Shown one piece after another: positions 62,021-64,000 of a stretch of 64,000 nucleotides of DNA. The stretch is taken from positions 62,001 through 126,000 of the forward strand of contig NZ_BMVW01000016.1 in NCBI RefSeq assembly GCF_014650915.1, read 5' to 3'. Origin of the DNA: Streptomyces poonensis. GTDB taxonomy: Bacteria; Actinomycetota; Actinomycetes; Streptomycetales; Streptomycetaceae. The notes under the pieces are model-generated. The model was not told where the DNA came from. It made no database searches and worked only from the letters and a program-made list of their open reading frames with translations. Numbering within the stretch: the stretch's first letter is position 1; every line of letters starts with the position of its first letter. The position numbers and the translations under genes were made by a program.

Positions 62021-62272
62021 ATGACCACCACGGCACCCACACCCGCCCACGTACGGCTGGCCAACGAGATCGCCGCCCAGTTCCGGCACCGCGACCCGGC
62101 CACGGCGGCCGAGGAGATCGCCGCGCACATCCGGGCCTTCTGGGATCCCCGGATGCGCGCCCGGCTGATCGAGGACGCCGAGGCCGGCCATCCCGGCGTG
62201 GACCCGCTGATCAGGGCGGTGGCGGCGCTTCTGCCGCCGCCACCACCGCCCTCGCCGCTGCCACGGAACTAA
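62021..62272 (+). CDS. fdsD: Formate dehydrogenase delta subunit (FdsD-like)
   Basis: An 83-residue protein with the family pattern VRLANEIAAQFRHRDPATAA, EIAAHIRAFWDPRMRARL and PLIRAVAALL. FdsD is a small non-catalytic subunit needed for assembly or stability of some soluble NAD-dependent formate dehydrogenases. A Pro-rich tail (PPPPPPSPLP) closes it. Its TAA overlaps the stop codon of the convergent histidine kinase gene by three bases. The FdsC/FdhD cofactor-insertion gene is not in this window. Confidence 0.85.
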   Translation: MTTTAPTPAHVRLANEIAAQFRHRDPATAAEEIAAHIRAFWDPRMRARLIEDAEAGHPGVDPLIRAVAALLPPPPPPSPLPRN

Positions 62273-63489
62273 TGCCCGGCATCCGCCGGCAGCTCCAGGC
62301 GCAGTTCGTACCCGCCGTCCGCGGTGGGGCCCGAGGTCACCGTGCCGCCGAGGAGTTCGGCCCGCTGGCGCAGGCCGACGAGTCCGTGGTGGGCGCCGGG
62401 CAGCGGGAGCGCCGGCCGGGTGGGGGCCGCGTTGGCGACGGTGACGTGGACCGTGTCGCCCTCGTGGTGGAGACGGATCGTCGCGGGGGCCCCGGGGGCG
62501 TGTTTGCGGACGTTGGTCAGGGCTTCCTGGACGGTCCGGTAGACGGCGCGCTGCACGGGGGGCGGCAGCGTGCCGGGCAGGTCGGTGTGCAGCTCCGCCT
62601 CGATGCCGCTGGTGTCCACCAGACGCCGGAGGTCGGCGAGGGACGGCTGCGGGGTGAGTTCGGTGGGGCGGCTGCCGGAGGCGCGCAGCACGCTGACCAT
62701 GTGCCGCAGCTCCTCCAGCGTCTGCACGCTGAGCCGCCGGATGGTGGCCGCGGCCTGCCGGGTCTCGGCGTCCCGGGTGCCCACCTGGAGCGCCCCGGCC
62801 TGGACGGCGATCAGGCTGACCTGGTGGGCGACCACGTCGTGCATCTCCCGGGCGAGCTGGGCGCGTTCCCTGGCCAGCACGCTCTGCGCGGTGAGCAGCC
62901 GTTCGTGCTCGCGGGCCTCGGAGATCTCGGCGAGCCGGAGCGACAGTTCCCGTCTGGCCTGGACGAGCTGGCCGAGGAAGACGGGAGCGGTGGCCCACGC
63001 CAGCGTGTAGGTGAGCTGGATCAGGCTGAGATGCTCGGAGAAGTCGACGTGTTCCGGCTCCCACCACCGGAACGGCAGGAAGTCGCTGACCGCGTAGACG
63101 ACGGCGCAGACCGCCAGCAGGGAACGGTGGTGGTTGAGCGAGGAGAGCGTGTACAGGGCGGCCAGCGGGGCGAACACCGCGTCGCTGAACAGGGCCGAGG
63201 GGAGCGTCAGGAGGAAGGTCAGCAGGGGCAGGTGGCGCCGCAGGGGGAGGGCGAAGGCGGCGAGCAGGGCGCACACCATGCCCTGTTCGTAGTCGGCGGG
63301 GACGTTGATCCGTACGTCCGCCAGGGAAGCCACGACCAGGGCGGCGTCGACGAGCGGGGCGGGTAAGTGCCAGCCGGGCAGACCGGACAGGCGCCTGGGG
63401 GGCCTGCGGTGACCGGCCGTACGCCGGGCGGTCAGGCCCCGGACGGTCAGGCCTCGGGTCGTGCTGCGCGGCATGCCGCGGATGCTCAT
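62269..63489 (-). CDS. Sensor histidine kinase (HisKA_3, NarL-type system)
   Basis: A 406-residue membrane kinase. Four to six membrane spans lie at about 45-170, with almost no extracytoplasmic domain, so sensing probably occurs in or near the membrane. A coiled helix (LSLRLAEISEAREHERLLTA) leads to the phospho-His in AREMHDVVAHQVSLIAVQAG, and a GHKL domain with EALTNVRKHAPG (N-box) and GLVGLRQRAELLGGTV (G-box). Its start overlaps the response regulator stop (63486-63489), so they are coupled. Confidence 0.88.
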   Translation of the reverse strand: MSIRGMPRSTTRGLTVRGLTARRTAGHRRPPRRLSGLPGWHLPAPLVDAALVVASLADVRINVPADYEQGMVCALLAAFALPLRRHLPLLTFLLTLPSALFSDAVFAPLAALYTLSSLNHHRSLLAVCAVVYAVSDFLPFRWWEPEHVDFSEHLSLIQLTYTLAWATAPVFLGQLVQARRELSLRLAEISEAREHERLLTAQSVLARERAQLAREMHDVVAHQVSLIAVQAGALQVGTRDAETRQAAATIRRLSVQTLEELRHMVSVLRASGSRPTELTPQPSLADLRRLVDTSGIEAELHTDLPGTLPPPVQRAVYRTVQEALTNVRKHAPGAPATIRLHHEGDTVHVTVANAAPTRPALPLPGAHHGLVGLRQRAELLGGTVTSGPTADGGYELRLELPADAGH

Positions 63490-64000
63490 GCGTCCTCCTC
63501 CCGCGGTGACCGCAGCAGACCGGCGCGCTCGGCGATCAGGGCCGCCTGGACCCGGCTGCTCACCTGCAACTTGCCGAAGATGGCGGTGACGTGGCCCTTG
63601 ACGGTGCCGAGGCTGAGGTGCATGCGGTCGCCGATGTCGGTGTTGGCCAGGCCCTCCGCCATCAGCACCAGCACGGCCCGCTCCCGGTCGGTGAGCCGGG
63701 CCACCAGCCGGGCCGTGGCCGGCTCGCGCAGCCCGGTGTCCAGATAGCCGTCCACCACCCGCCGGGTCACCTTCGACGACAGCACGGTGCCGCCTGCCGC
63801 CAGGGTGCGCACCAGATACGGCAGCTGCTCCGGGTCGGTGTCCTTCAGCAGGAACCCGGCCGCGCCGGAGCGCAGCGCGGTGGTGACGTACTCGTCGGTG
63901 TCGAACGTGGTGAGCATGGCCACGATCGGCGGCCGGGCCAGCCGGCGCAGCTCCGCCAGCACGGTCAGGCCGTCCACGTCCGGCATCCGGATGTCCAGCA
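63486..64000 (-). CDS. NarL/LuxR-type response regulator (partial at right edge)
   Basis: The last 171 residues of a response regulator whose 5' end lies beyond the window. The receiver domain is entered at the phospho-acceptor (LDIRMPDVDGL, with the Asp at 63993-63995), with TTFDTDEYV and GFLLKDTDPEQLP further on. The output domain is a LuxR helix-turn-helix (LTDRERAVLVLMAEGLANTD, LSLGTVKGHVTAIFGKLQVS). It partners the downstream kinase. Confidence 0.9.
   Translation of the reverse strand, partial: LDIRMPDVDGLTVLAELRRLARPPIVAMLTTFDTDEYVTTALRSGAAGFLLKDTDPEQLPYLVRTLAAGGTVLSSKVTRRVVDGYLDTGLREPATARLVARLTDRERAVLVLMAEGLANTDIGDRMHLSLGTVKGHVTAIFGKLQVSSRVQAALIAERAGLLRSPREEDA

Overview
The window is a high-GC actinobacterial chromosome segment, almost certainly from Streptomyces. 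Support: GC-rich third codon positions, AGGAGG-type ribosome binding sites, ATGA/GTGA stop-start overlaps, leaderless starts (TAnnnT, about 6 nt, then the start codon), a perfect CebR operator, IdeR/DmdR-like iron boxes, and typical Streptomyces families (DUF2637, DUF3040, PucR-xdh, short RsbW-like ATPases, XRE/SLOG gene sets).

Layout. 1-5.2 kb: end of a poxB-like gene, an RsbW-like ATPase, a DUF2637 membrane protein, an FhuF-like ferric-siderophore reductase behind iron boxes, and a GntR regulator. 5.2-15.0 kb: a TPR-like protein, then a purine catabolism unit in which a PucR regulator is divergent from xanthine dehydrogenase genes (FAD, 2Fe-2S and molybdopterin subunits), an NCS2 purine permease and an XdhC-type maturation factor. 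15.2-18.5 kb: a large NACHT-membrane-WD40 protein.

18.5-32.2 kb is a mosaic accessory region full of scars: a 29-codon remnant of an SDR gene whose full paralogue lies 4 kb away, a fused deletion scar of an XRE regulator and an RsbW-like ATPase, an IS5-type transposase that has lost its catalytic Glu, a gene split by an amber codon, a tRNA 3'-end-like fragment (possible att scar), remnants of a TetR regulator, a serine recombinase and a second IS5-type transposase, and a TIR-WD40 protein whose middle has been deleted. Within it sit two secreted polysaccharidases: a GH16 glucanase with a CBM13, and a GH6 cellulase behind a CebR box.

32.6-37.5 kb: a hypothetical protein, an SRPBCC protein, a small secreted M15-like peptidase candidate and two secreted alpha/beta-hydrolases. 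37.7-50.3 kb: a tightly coupled 11-gene operon, preceded by a UDP-glucuronate decarboxylase-like gene, that encodes sedoheptulose-7-P isomerase (GmhA), heptose kinase/nucleotidyltransferase (HldE), heptose-bisphosphate phosphatase (GmhB), two GT9 heptosyltransferase-like enzymes, five other glycosyltransferases and a carbamoyltransferase. Together these predict a nucleotide-activated heptose and a heptose-containing, carbamoylated glycan, which is unusual for a Gram-positive. It is the best candidate here for a poorly described system.

50.4-57 kb: small conserved proteins, a pyruvyl-transferase-like enzyme, a one-TM protein whose 3' end (with stop codon) is repeated in tandem, MarR and LysR regulators and a PGRP-type amidase. 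57-62.3 kb: an NAD-dependent formate dehydrogenase operon (fdsG, fdsB, fdsA, fdsD-like) that ends tail-to-tail, with overlapping stop codons, against a two-component system whose response regulator runs off the right edge.
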